From contig NZ_JAKRGH010000007.1 in NCBI RefSeq assembly GCF_022347565.1, positions 1-64,000 of the forward strand: 64,000 bases of DNA, written 5' to 3'. The position numbers and the translations under genes were made by a program. This DNA is from Vibrio sp. Of7-15. Lineage in GTDB: Bacteria; Pseudomonadota; Gammaproteobacteria; Enterobacterales; Vibrionaceae. The notes beneath the pieces are model-generated. The model was not told the DNA's origin. It did no database searches and worked only from the letters and a program-made list of their open reading frames with translations. Below, in pieces: positions 27,140-35,902 of this stretch (position 1 is its first letter; every line of letters starts with the position of its first letter).

Positions 27140-29275
27140 TTAGAAGCGGTATTTCACATGAGCGGTGAAGTAGCGACCCGGCTCGGTTGAGTATTTGGTT
27201 TGAGCTTCGCTAATGCCTGCCACATCTTGATAGCGCGTGTATTCTTTATCTAGAACGTTCACGACATTTAAGCTGATATCCAGATCACTGATCAGCTCGT
27301 AACTTAAGCCGAGATCCGCCGTTGCCCAGCTGCCTGTTTCTGCGCATTTCTCGATCATGTTTAAGTCGTTCAGACACCTTGATGTCTTATCCATCGCCGC
27401 AGCCCAGTTAATACGCAGGTAAGAGTTGAATTTGTTGGCCTGATAATCTAGCGTTAGGTTGCCTTCTAGCGGTGTCATGGCAGTGATGTAGTTGTTATCG
27501 CCATCTTTACCCTCGGTGATCCCTGCGCTGGTTGAAATCTGCCATTGATCCGTCATGCGGTAGCTCGCGGTTAATTCAGCACCGTATGTTTTTACGTTAT
27601 TTAGGTTCTTATATTGGAAGTACCAAAAGCCATCTTTTGAGTTGAAAGACTCGCGTTTCGCATCGATAAAGTTTTTGAACTTGGAGTAGTGCAGGGCAGC
27701 ATACAGCGTCCATTTTTGATCATGGTACTTGGTACCTATCTCGTATTTATCGCTGGTTTCGGCTTCAAGATCCATGTTTGGAATGATGATGAAAGGATCG
27801 AAAGCGTTGAACAGGTGTGGGTTATAACCATATATCTTATCGTAGCTTGGTGCGCGATAACCGTGGTTATAACTAACGTAGCTGTTTAGCTCAGGTGTAA
27901 ACTGATAAGCCAATGACAGACTTGGTGACAGCTCTTGGCTGGTTTGGGAAGAGACTGCAATTCCACCAATGCTGTTTTCAGACTCTGGTTTGATTTGATG
28001 ATGATCGAAACGCAGAGATGGAACTAATGACCAGTTATTCCACGTAATCACATCGCTCACGTAAACGCCAAAAGTATTGGTACGGGCTTCAACAAAAGGC
28101 ACGTACTGTTGAGGCTGTATGCCATTAGAATCAATCAGGGTTTTTGTGATTGGCCTTGCGTGGCGGTTAGACTCTAACGTCAGCCCATACACTAGGTTAT
28201 GTTCTGTGTTTTGAGTGTGCAGTTGCTTTTTTGCCGTCGCAGATAACCCGATTAACTCATCTTCAAAATCGCGTGATTCAATTTGACGTCGTTTTTCATG
28301 GATGCCATTTTTCATGCGAGACATGAGTACGTTGGTGTCTGCTTGGTTGTTGGTATTGCGCCAATAAACGTTCGAATCTAAAGTGTCGAATAAAAAGTGT
28401 TCAGAATCTAACTCAACCCCAACTTTTGCTTCGATGGTGGTGGTGGTTTTGTCTTCGTTGAATTTATCGGCTTCCCATTTTCCATCAGTTTGGACCAAGG
28501 CAGAACCTTCATTGCGCTCTGCTCTTGATTGGTAGTATTTTACTTGGCCTTTGAGCAAGGTGGTATCAGTAGCAAAGTGTTCTACTGTGTAGCCTAAACT
28601 GTTTCCTTCAACAGTACGTTCGTATAAGTCCTGCTTGTGGTTACGAGTTTCTTCACCCGTCCAGTAGCTGGCTCTGAGTAGGCTATCGGTGTCTCCAGCT
28701 CTAAAAGCAAGGGTACTTGATCCTTTGTATTTGTTACTGATGCCTGTGTACGTCGCGTCAGCATCCATGTAGAAATCATCACCTTGCAAGTAGTCTTGTG
28801 GTGCCTTAGACGTTAGCACCACAACGCCACCAATAGCGCCAGAACCATGAATGGATGAGCCTGCGCCTTTCACGACCTCCACGGTTTTTACATCGTTTAA
28901 GTCAAAAGAATCTCTGCCTGCTTTGTCATTTAAGGCATTAGCACCGTAGCCATCGGAGACTTTTACGCCATCTTTGATGATTGCAATGCGATTCCCCGTC
29001 ATGCCGCGAATGGTAATGTTTTGTGGTCTGCCTGCACCACCCGTGACACTGACGCCAGGTTCATGGTTAAGGGCATCGTACAGCTCTGTTGCCCCTTGCT
29101 TTTCAATTTCATCACTTTGAATAACAGCGACAGAGCCCGGAGTTTTAGAAATTGGTTGTTCGATTTTATTGGCGGTGACTAACACTTCTTCAATGTAGGT
29201 CAGCTCTTCTTGCGCGCATACGGCTTGTACCGCCAGTACGTTCAGTACAGCGATGGCAACGGGTGCTAACTTCAT
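27140..29275 (-). CDS. hutR: TonB-dependent outer-membrane receptor, heme/hemoglobin type (HutR-like)
   Basis: This 711-residue receptor has a signal peptide (ending VCAQ), a TonB box-like region near ILVTA-type residues (EEVLVTANK), a plug domain (about 45-150, IAIIKDGVKVSDG and VEVVKGAGSSIHGSGAIGGVV) and a beta-barrel ending in the aromatic HVKYRF. The YRAPSYDKIYG and NMDLEAETSDKYEIG segments correspond to the FRAP and NPNL regions of heme/hemoglobin receptors. It follows an oligopeptidase gene by four bases. In V. cholerae the heme receptor gene hutR likewise neighbours ptrB, which supports the name. Heme rather than another ligand is inferred. Confidence 0.75.
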   Translation of the reverse strand: MKLAPVAIAVLNVLAVQAVCAQEELTYIEEVLVTANKIEQPISKTPGSVAVIQSDEIEKQGATELYDALNHEPGVSVTGGAGRPQNITIRGMTGNRIAIIKDGVKVSDGYGANALNDKAGRDSFDLNDVKTVEVVKGAGSSIHGSGAIGGVVVLTSKAPQDYLQGDDFYMDADATYTGISNKYKGSSTLAFRAGDTDSLLRASYWTGEETRNHKQDLYERTVEGNSLGYTVEHFATDTTLLKGQVKYYQSRAERNEGSALVQTDGKWEADKFNEDKTTTTIEAKVGVELDSEHFLFDTLDSNVYWRNTNNQADTNVLMSRMKNGIHEKRRQIESRDFEDELIGLSATAKKQLHTQNTEHNLVYGLTLESNRHARPITKTLIDSNGIQPQQYVPFVEARTNTFGVYVSDVITWNNWSLVPSLRFDHHQIKPESENSIGGIAVSSQTSQELSPSLSLAYQFTPELNSYVSYNHGYRAPSYDKIYGYNPHLFNAFDPFIIIPNMDLEAETSDKYEIGTKYHDQKWTLYAALHYSKFKNFIDAKRESFNSKDGFWYFQYKNLNNVKTYGAELTASYRMTDQWQISTSAGITEGKDGDNNYITAMTPLEGNLTLDYQANKFNSYLRINWAAAMDKTSRCLNDLNMIEKCAETGSWATADLGLSYELISDLDISLNVVNVLDKEYTRYQDVAGISEAQTKYSTEPGRYFTAHVKYRF

Positions 29276-29279
29276 TGGT

Positions 29280-31319
29280 TTACTCCGTAATTTGAGACTT
29301 GTTATTTAGTAGATTTAAAAGAAAAGCGTATTCTTGAGCTTGTTTCTTCAGTGCTTTTCGTCGATCAGAAAAATGGCCTGATTCAAAATCAGTATGCAAA
29401 AGGTATGGGCCATGGCTAGTGCTGGTTTGGCGAAGCTTAGCGACGTATTTTGCGCCTTCCCAAAAGGGTACGCGTGAATCGTGTAGGCCAACTCGTACTA
29501 GCATTGGTGGGTATTGTTTTTTAGTAATGTTTTGGTATGGATCGTAATCTTCCATTGCCGCAAGTTCAGAAGATGTGTTTGGGTTACCCCATTCACCATA
29601 TTGCTGAGCGGTTAGAGGAAGTGTGCTGTCAGACATGCTGGCGACAACATCCACAAAAGGAACTTGCAGTACGGCCCCTGAAAAGAGTTCTGGCTTTTGG
29701 TTGAGTGCAGCTGCGACTAAAGTACCGCCTGCGCTGCTGCCAATGGCATACAACGGACGTTTTTTATTTTCGAAACGAGCCATAACACGAGCTGCGGCAA
29801 TAAAATCGTTAATACCGTTTTGTTTTTTAATGCCTTTGCCTTCTGCATGCCAGTTTTCACCTAAGTAGCCACCACCACGTACATGAGCAATTGCATAAAT
29901 GGCTCCTTGATCTAACAGGCTAACAATTTGTGGCATAAAGTAGGGGCGCATTGTGACGCCATACGCACCGTAACCATATAAAATCACAGGTGAATTCGAT
30001 TTCAGAGCTTCTTTTTTGTAGGCCAATGTTACTGGGACAGACACGCCGTTGTTATCCACTTGGAGCTGGGTTGAGCGGTACTGATCAGGGTTAAAATCAG
30101 GGTACTGATCTTGGGACAGCGTACTTAGCTGGTGGGATTGTACATTGAACTCTTGCCATGTTGGTGGCGTTGTCATGGACATGCTGCGAATTCGAATCAC
30201 ATTGCTGGCATAGTCACCATTACGAGAAATCCATGCCGCTTTGCCTTGTCCGCTGAGTGGAATTTGTGGAGCCGTTGTTTGCTGTTCACCTTTGGCAAGA
30301 ACAGTTAGGTAGCTGCTTTGTGATTGCTCTATCTTAAGGGCTACACCCGCTTCAAACAGGTAAAAATCTTCCAAAGTTTGATCGGATTTAGGGGTGTAGA
30401 TCGGCGTTAACTCAGCAGGACTTGAGTTTTCTTGAGCTGAACTCAGTTGTTTTCGATACAGAGCAAACTTACCGCTTTGGTTGTTCATCATGAACAGTTG
30501 GTTATCGGCAATGTCTGAGTAATATTCGAGGCCATCTTGGCGTGAAATGATAGGCTCAGAAAGCTCACCAGTGGCTAAGTCTAAGTAGCGTTGTTCACTG
30601 GCATTTTCATTGTTGGTTTGTACTAACGCGTATTGTCGATCGCTGGCTTGGTAGGCCGAGACTAACCAAGCAGAATTTGGTTCTTCATACACAGTGGTGA
30701 TGGCATTTTTATTGTCCAGATCGATCTTTAACACGGCATTAGAGCGAAGCGTTTTTTCTTCTTGGCCAATAACATACAGAGCGTTGCTGTCGGCTGACCA
30801 AATTAGGCTCGATTCCACATTGTTGGCAACCGTGGTTTCGGCACCTGATGTTAAGTTGATTACCTGTACACGGTATTGCCCAGAGCCACGTAGATCTTCT
30901 GCCACAGCAAGGTAGTTGTGGTTTGCGTCTATCGCCCAGTTGGCTAGAGAATAGTAATCATGTGCTTTGCCACGCTGTGCCAAGTTAAGTAAAACGCGTC
31001 TCTCATTGTTATCTTGGCTGGCTTGAATAAGCGTGCGCTCACCATCAATGGTTTCAATACGAAACTGTGCGTTGCCCTGGATTAACCAAGGTTTGTTGGC
31101 TTTGTGAGGAGACATACCCTGCCACTTTGCCAAAAGAGCATCCGTCGTTTTTTGTAAAGGCTGCATGTATTGGGCTGTTTGGGCGTTATGACCTTCAAGA
31201 AACTGGATAACATCTGGGTTACTGCGGCTGTCGTCACGTAACCAGTTGTTATCTGTGTTTGCCATCAGGGCTGGGCTAACAAGTGCGCCAAGAAGTATTA
31301 TTGTATTTTTTATTCGCAT
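29280..31319 (-). CDS. ptrB: S9 prolyl-oligopeptidase family serine peptidase (PtrB-like)
   Basis: This peptidase of about 679 residues has an N-terminal beta-propeller and a C-terminal alpha/beta-hydrolase domain. The nucleophile is in AIGSSAGG, the aspartate in GLHDSRVPFW and the histidine in ESGHFSDRR. HVRGGGYLGENWH is the usual S9A motif. It should cut short peptides. Translation probably starts at the ATG at 31319, giving a signal peptide (MRIKNTIILLGALVSPALMA). That would place it in the periplasm, unlike cytosolic E. coli PtrB; a longer frame reaches 31409. It is the first gene of the operon ptrB-hutR-protease-DUF1566-DUF1566, downstream of a Fur-box-like site. The symbol rests on the V. 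cholerae ptrB-hutR parallel. Confidence 0.78.
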   Translation of the reverse strand: MRIKNTIILLGALVSPALMANTDNNWLRDDSRSNPDVIQFLEGHNAQTAQYMQPLQKTTDALLAKWQGMSPHKANKPWLIQGNAQFRIETIDGERTLIQASQDNNERRVLLNLAQRGKAHDYYSLANWAIDANHNYLAVAEDLRGSGQYRVQVINLTSGAETTVANNVESSLIWSADSNALYVIGQEEKTLRSNAVLKIDLDNKNAITTVYEEPNSAWLVSAYQASDRQYALVQTNNENASEQRYLDLATGELSEPIISRQDGLEYYSDIADNQLFMMNNQSGKFALYRKQLSSAQENSSPAELTPIYTPKSDQTLEDFYLFEAGVALKIEQSQSSYLTVLAKGEQQTTAPQIPLSGQGKAAWISRNGDYASNVIRIRSMSMTTPPTWQEFNVQSHQLSTLSQDQYPDFNPDQYRSTQLQVDNNGVSVPVTLAYKKEALKSNSPVILYGYGAYGVTMRPYFMPQIVSLLDQGAIYAIAHVRGGGYLGENWHAEGKGIKKQNGINDFIAAARVMARFENKKRPLYAIGSSAGGTLVAAALNQKPELFSGAVLQVPFVDVVASMSDSTLPLTAQQYGEWGNPNTSSELAAMEDYDPYQNITKKQYPPMLVRVGLHDSRVPFWEGAKYVAKLRQTSTSHGPYLLHTDFESGHFSDRRKALKKQAQEYAFLLNLLNNKSQITE

Positions 31320-31381
31320 AGTAGTGACTAAAACATGCAGTGGTTCTATAAATTTGCGCGCATTCTGCATGAGATTAATAA

Positions 31382-31396
31382 TGAGATCAATTATCA
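31382..31396 (-). promoter_or_regulatory. Fur-box-like site before the heme/protease operon
   Basis: On the minus strand TGATAAT-T-GATCTCA matches the 7-1-7 Fur consensus (TGATAAT-N-ATTATCA) at 11 of 14 positions. An overlapping register (TGAAAAT-G-ATAATTG) matches 10 of 14. It lies 63 bp upstream of the proposed ptrB start. TTGACT, about 25 bp further upstream, could be a -35 box. Confidence 0.45.
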
Positions 31397-31553
31397 TTTT
31401 CATGCTCATGTGATCTAAGTCAATTTATTTGTATTATTTTTGGCTGTGAAAGTAGGGTTGGGCAGTGAAATATGATGAATTTGCACGCACTTAAGAAAGT
31501 GTAGTAAGACAGATGGCGGTTATTTTTCATGGATATCATTTAGGCAGGATGCA

Positions 31554-32069
31554 ATGAGCATACAAATTAGTGTAGCGAACCAGTTATCATCAAAAGACAT
31601 TAAAGAGCTCTCTTTGGGGTTGCTAAGCGCGGTGCAATCGGGGGCGTCAGTAGGTTTTTTAGCGGATTTCTCACTGACAAAAGCAGAGCAATACTGGCAG
31701 GAAGTAGAAAAAGAAATTAATGATAAATTATTGTTATTATTAGCAAAAGAAGGAAATGAAATTGTAGGGGCAGTGCAGTTAGAACAATGCCAGAAAGACA
31801 ATGGCTCTCATCGAGCAGAAGTGCAAAAATTGTTTGTGAATCCAGCTCATCAGCGTAAACAGATTGCATCAAAATTGATGGCTCAAGTTGAGTTATTAGC
31901 GCGCGATAATCAGGTAAGTTTATTGGTATTGGACACGCAATCTGGTTCTGGTGCTGAGCCATTTTATCAGCAACTTGGCTGGGTGAAATCAGGGGAGATC
32001 CCTAACTTTGCGCTCTCGCCAGAAGGGCAGTTATGTGCGACGTCTTATTATTACAAAGTGTTACATTAA
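31554..32069 (+). CDS. GNAT-family N-acetyltransferase
   Basis: This 171-residue acetyltransferase has the acetyl-CoA motif A region (VQKLFVNPAHQRKQIASKLM) and later strand and helix motifs (LLVLDTQSG, PFYQQLGWVKSGEIP). GNAT enzymes transfer acetyl groups to amines on small molecules or proteins. The acceptor is unknown. It is divergent from the heme/protease operon, with about 235 bp between the two starts, so it may share that control region. Confidence 0.85.
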   Translation: MSIQISVANQLSSKDIKELSLGLLSAVQSGASVGFLADFSLTKAEQYWQEVEKEINDKLLLLLAKEGNEIVGAVQLEQCQKDNGSHRAEVQKLFVNPAHQRKQIASKLMAQVELLARDNQVSLLVLDTQSGSGAEPFYQQLGWVKSGEIPNFALSPEGQLCATSYYYKVLH

Positions 32070-32245
32070 TTTTAATTAGCCTTGGTACTAATGCCGACAA
32101 TTTACACTGTAAAGTGCACCTGTTTTCAAGCTACTAAGAAGCCTTAAGGTGTCAATTAAGGCTTTTAGCAATCCTTTCCTTGAGCTATTGCTTATAGAGT
32201 TTACTAAAGTCTCGTTGGTATCTAAGGGGGCTACAACAGTCGAAT

Positions 32246-33013
32246 TTAAAGCTGAGAAAAACCGATACATTCGATGTCATACTTTGCAAGCCAGTTGCTT
32301 AGCTCTACGGAGGTTAAAATCTGGGTTTCTTTACAGCGCTGTGTTGTGTAGCTGGAAATGGCGTTGATGCTGGTGTCGTTAAAGCTACCTGGGTGGCACA
32401 TGACTTCTAATATTCCATGAGGGAAGTCGGCTTGGTGCTGTAATAACAAAGTCTGTAAGTGCACGAAAGTTGCGCCATTATCATAAAAAGTAATGTCTAG
32501 AGCGTCAGGCGTGGGTACGTGTAGATCAGATTGGCCGGGCTCGAAAACATCAGCACGCCGTGAAGGAAGGCCAACGTTGTTTGCAAAATCAATGTAGGCG
32601 GGTTTTATTTGTGGCAGCGTAGCAGCAAAATGGTGGCAGTCTAAGTGACTGAGTTTAACGCCTGACTCAATCGCATGTTGGTATTGGGCAGACAGTTCGT
32701 TATAGACTTGCTCTAAATTAATCGTTTTTTTCTTCGTAAGTACTGGGTTAGATAAAAAATAACCATCTTCATCCACTAAATCGGGTACCGCGTGCGCGGG
32801 TAAAATAGGGCGACCAGAGGTTAGGGTGAGGTGCAACCCAACATCACCGCAGACTTTGCCTTGTTTTATCAGGTTAATGGCATCGGCTGTGCCGGGTTGG
32901 TTAACCATTAAGGTAGTGGCTTTCACCACACCGTGCTCCATACATTTTATAATGGCACGGTTCACTTCAGTTGTGAGTCCGAAATCATCGGCATTCATAA
33001 TCAGTTTCATCAC
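32246..33013 (-). CDS. ChbG/YdjC-family carbohydrate deacetylase
   Basis: This 255-residue protein has the YdjC/ChbG metal-site pattern: NADDFG near residues 7-12, GLHLTL, SHLDCHH and MCHPGS. ChbG removes an acetyl group from chito-oligosaccharides. Others in the family act on hopanoids or other N-acetylated sugars. No chitobiose PTS genes adjoin it, so the substrate is open. The next gene upstream is a divergent LysR regulator, a likely controller. Confidence 0.85.
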   Translation of the reverse strand: MMKLIMNADDFGLTTEVNRAIIKCMEHGVVKATTLMVNQPGTADAINLIKQGKVCGDVGLHLTLTSGRPILPAHAVPDLVDEDGYFLSNPVLTKKKTINLEQVYNELSAQYQHAIESGVKLSHLDCHHFAATLPQIKPAYIDFANNVGLPSRRADVFEPGQSDLHVPTPDALDITFYDNGATFVHLQTLLLQHQADFPHGILEVMCHPGSFNDTSINAISSYTTQRCKETQILTSVELSNWLAKYDIECIGFSQL

Positions 33014-33313
33014 GAAATCCTTATAATTTAGGGAGTACTAAGTTCGTTGTATTAAGAACAGTTACCCAGTAGCATGAATTGATTAAATTCATGAATCTAT
33101 CTCTGGCGTTGGTATTAAATATCAATGATCAACATGCTTTTCCTGTAATTTACTTCGGAAAAATCAGAGCGGGAAATCTTATTAATCGCTCATAAAATCT
33201 TATGTTTACTGGCGTTTTAGTTGCTCCAATAACGCCATTTAATCTTTTTTTTTGAAAGCGAACAAACGAAAGATTAGATAGTATGGATTAAATTTATTAA
33301 TGCATAGAATGTA
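33014..33313. promoter_or_regulatory. Divergent promoter region of the deacetylase and LysR genes
   Basis: This 300-bp AT-rich spacer has no gene. TAATCTTT (33240-33247) and AAAGATTA (33269-33276) form an 8-bp inverted repeat 38 bp before the LysR start, and a GATTAAATTCATGAATC segment near 33080 is partly palindromic. Both could be regulator sites; neither is proven. Confidence 0.35.
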
Positions 33314-34213
33314 ATGGATAAAAGACAACAGCTTTTGGCAAATATGCACACATTTAGTGTGGCGGCGCGTTATTTAAGCTTTACTCAAGCGGGTTGTGAA
33401 TTGAACTTAACGCAAAGTGCGGTGAGTCATCGGATCAAAAATTTAGAAATGTCACTTGGGTTTAAGTTGTTTGTTCGTTTAACAAGAAGAATGGAGCTAA
33501 CCCCTGAAGGTGAACGGCTACTATCAACATTAAACCGATCTTTCGAAAGTATTTTTTCAGAACTAGAAGATATTCGTAGTAATGAATTAAGTGGTGAGTT
33601 GTGTGTTGGTACTTCATTGTGTTTTGCCTCTTTGTGGTTATTGCCACGATTAGCCAGTTTTCGAGAACAATACCCCAGCCTAAATATTCGCTTGATCACA
33701 AAAGAAAGGCAGTTAGATTTTGAATATGAGCCTGTGGATGCGGCTATTTTTTACAGTGATGGTCACTTCCCGGGTTTTCACTGCCAGCATTTATTCCTCG
33801 AAAAAAGGGCTCCTATCTGCTCTCCAGAATACGCGGAGCGTTATGGTTTGCTAGAGAAAGGGATAGAGGGGCTAAGAGAGGTGACTTTTATTCATAGCTC
33901 GCACTCAAAAATATGGCGGCTTTGGCTCAGTGAAATGGGAGCTGATATTGACTGCCAGAAAAAACGTTTGGTGCTTAATTACAGTGATCTCGATGTTATG
34001 GCGGCACGCCAGTCTCTTGGGGTTGCGATAGGACGACAGCGCTTTACTCGGCAATACATTGAAAGCGGTGAGCTTATTTCTCCTTTCCCTGCGATTGATA
34101 CCGATATGGGGTACGACTTGGTGTGCCCGGAAGGCATGCAGTATCGCCCTAAATTTGTTGCGTTTTCTCGTTGGGTAGCTGCTCAGGTGGAGCATGAAAA
34201 TAAAACAATTTAA
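33314..34213 (+). CDS. LysR-family regulator, GcvA/DsdC-like
   Basis: This 299-residue regulator has its helix-turn-helix at about residues 10-68 (MHTFSVAARYLSFTQAGCEL, then NLTQSAVSHRIKNLEMSLGFKLF). The LTPEGERLL and effector-domain sequence resembles the GcvA/DsdC branch. The ATG at 33314 is the only start that keeps the helix-turn-helix. It is divergent from the deacetylase gene, which it may regulate. Confidence 0.88.
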   Translation: MDKRQQLLANMHTFSVAARYLSFTQAGCELNLTQSAVSHRIKNLEMSLGFKLFVRLTRRMELTPEGERLLSTLNRSFESIFSELEDIRSNELSGELCVGTSLCFASLWLLPRLASFREQYPSLNIRLITKERQLDFEYEPVDAAIFYSDGHFPGFHCQHLFLEKRAPICSPEYAERYGLLEKGIEGLREVTFIHSSHSKIWRLWLSEMGADIDCQKKRLVLNYSDLDVMAARQSLGVAIGRQRFTRQYIESGELISPFPAIDTDMGYDLVCPEGMQYRPKFVAFSRWVAAQVEHENKTI

Positions 34214-34472
34214 GAATTTTAACAGGTAGTTCATAAATTAATTGCATGATGTACTATTTTATAATAAGTTGTCCTTTTAAATAATTGTACGATGTATAAT
34301 TAAGGGTCTGAACAATGAGTTAATTATGTTATAAAACGAATATTAACCCATAGATTTAGATTATAAATTAATGCTTTATTTTAATAATAGTTATGAGTGG
34401 GTAGGTTTAGAGTAGAAATATAAGCCAACCTTCTATTCTAAACTAGAATCAATACTTAGATAGAGATACCTT

Positions 34473-34739
34473 ATGAAACCAGCCTTTAAGTATTTCATTA
34501 GCTATATGCTTGTGTATTTTATAGTCGGAATCTTAGCCGCAGGTGTTCCATTTTCATTTGCTGGGGTGGCTTTTGGTGGAATATCGGTGACTATCGCCTC
34601 TATAGCTCTTGCTATTCTTAAAACAATAGAGGGCAAAGAGTATGGCTACCCTAAATTAAAGTGGAAACTGTGGCTTAATGCATTTGTTATTTTAATGGTT
34701 ATCAACGTATTGGTTTTTGTGTCTTTAGAATTTCTTTAA
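34473..34739 (+). CDS. Small integral membrane protein, unknown
   Basis: This 88-residue protein has three hydrophobic segments (about 8-25, 27-48 and 68-86) and a short charged loop (KTIEGKEYGYPKLKWKLW). No family recognised. It lies in an AT-rich stretch 108 bp before the cyclase-like gene on the same strand, so the two could be one transcript. An immunity-type partner for the neighbouring toxin-like protein is possible but unsupported. Confidence 0.55.
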   Translation: MKPAFKYFISYMLVYFIVGILAAGVPFSFAGVAFGGISVTIASIALAILKTIEGKEYGYPKLKWKLWLNAFVILMVINVLVFVSLEFL

Positions 34740-34846
34740 TGATGAAGTTCTAATAAACAGTATCAAAGTATTTTCGTTATAACGACTTTAATTCTTATAA
34801 AAATCACGATGATTATGTAAGTAATCAACATCCGGGGGGATTTATC

Positions 34847-35767
34847 GTGCTACCTGCAATTAGTGAACATCTTAAAAATATTATTACTAAATCTTTTATT
34901 CATAAGGATCACCTTTCTGCTATAGCCGCAGCATCGCAAAAAGGAAGGTTTACTGTAACATTTCGAGAGGCGGGCGAGCATACTATTTCTTGTGTGGGAA
35001 AAGGCGCTCCTATGAAAGGCCATGATATTCTAGAAAAAACCATTAAAGAGTCGTCCCTTAAAAAAGCTTATCCTGACGCGGTAGTAAGACAATCTGTGGC
35101 GAGAAAGCTAAAAGACGCAGGGTTGTTTGGTTGTGTAGGGCATTGGGATAAGAGTTTAGGTCTTGTGGGGCTGTATATTGTTGGTGTTAATGGTGGCAAA
35201 GAAATTATTCCTCTTGATGTAGATAATTTAGCGCCAACATTACTTAAAATACAACAGTATCAAAATGCGGTTGCTTATACTGGTGATTACGATACACATG
35301 ACATGCTTACTCACCGAGGAGCTGGCCGCCCTAGAACGGTGATTTCTGATTCTTTGGAAGAGCGCCAGATTATTGATGCAATTAATAGCAGTATTTCAGC
35401 GGTGCAGCCTTACAGAGGGGTAAGTGAACAATACAATCCAATCCGCCATGGTGCGCAAGTTAACTTCGTGACACACATGATAAGAGAAGAAAAAGAATCG
35501 GTTATTGAACATAATGGCGTAATACGAGCGGTTGCAGAAGCTGGTGAGTTCCCATTAGCTGCTGTGAGTCTTGGTAAGTGGAGTATTATTAAGAATGTTT
35601 ATGAGCTTGAAGCTTTTTATACTTCTATTGGTGCCGTTTTAAAAGAAACGTGGAAACCAAATGGCGCGAGAAAGTTCCATGGCAGTGGGGATTTTGTATC
35701 GTTGAAACAAGAGAGTAGACTTTCAAAAGAGATTGGGGTTAAGAGAGCTGTTGGCAGTAACAGCTAA
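34847..35767 (+). CDS. Putative stand-alone ExoY/CyaA/edema-factor-like nucleotidyl cyclase
   Basis: This 306-residue protein shows the ordered motifs of bacterial nucleotidyl cyclase toxins. There is an FR pair at 39-40, then 16 residues to KG, then the two triphosphate-binding lysines K57 and K64 with the seven-residue spacing of CyaA K58/K65. GDYD (D147, D149) matches the metal-binding DYD of ExoY. ERQIIDAIN (172-180) matches RQLVDALN of ExoY, and RHGAQVN (200-206) corresponds to the QHGTEQN loop. In these toxins the domain makes cAMP or cGMP inside host cells. Here the acidic residue after HG is Gln and the last Asn is shifted by one, so activity is uncertain. No signal peptide or carrier domain is present. 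Starts at GTG after GGGGGGA. AT-rich. Found by eye, not by search. Confidence 0.6.
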   Translation: MLPAISEHLKNIITKSFIHKDHLSAIAAASQKGRFTVTFREAGEHTISCVGKGAPMKGHDILEKTIKESSLKKAYPDAVVRQSVARKLKDAGLFGCVGHWDKSLGLVGLYIVGVNGGKEIIPLDVDNLAPTLLKIQQYQNAVAYTGDYDTHDMLTHRGAGRPRTVISDSLEERQIIDAINSSISAVQPYRGVSEQYNPIRHGAQVNFVTHMIREEKESVIEHNGVIRAVAEAGEFPLAAVSLGKWSIIKNVYELEAFYTSIGAVLKETWKPNGARKFHGSGDFVSLKQESRLSKEIGVKRAVGSNS

Positions 35768-35792
35768 ACAATGAAGATAATAACAAATAACC

Positions 35793-35813
35793 TTGATGTA
35801 TATATATCATCAA
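35793..35813 (+). terminator. Palindrome after the cyclase-like gene
   Basis: TTGATG and CATCAA flank a self-complementary TATATATAT core, 25 bp after the stop codon, and ATTTATTT follows. It may act as a terminator. Confidence 0.45.
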
Positions 35814-35829
35814 ATTTATTTCTTAATCT

Positions 35830-35863
35830 ATTGTTATCTTGGAAGTCTTTCCAAGGTAACAAT
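35830..35863. other. Strong 15-bp stem-loop without a T-run
   Basis: The arms 35830-35844 (starting ATTGTTATC) and 35849-35863 (ending GGTAACAAT) pair over 15 positions with one G-U wobble and a four-base loop GTCT. It lies between convergent genes. No poly-T follows on either strand, so it is not a standard terminator. Confidence 0.7.
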
Positions 35864-35902
35864 ATGGTTATTCATTAAGTTGCTTGATATAGCCTACTCT
35901 TA

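Noticed and set aside
34473-35767. Classical toxin-antitoxin pair
   Set aside because: The three-helix protein and the cyclase-like protein are 108 bp apart without coupling, and nothing in the small protein marks it as an antitoxin or immunity protein.
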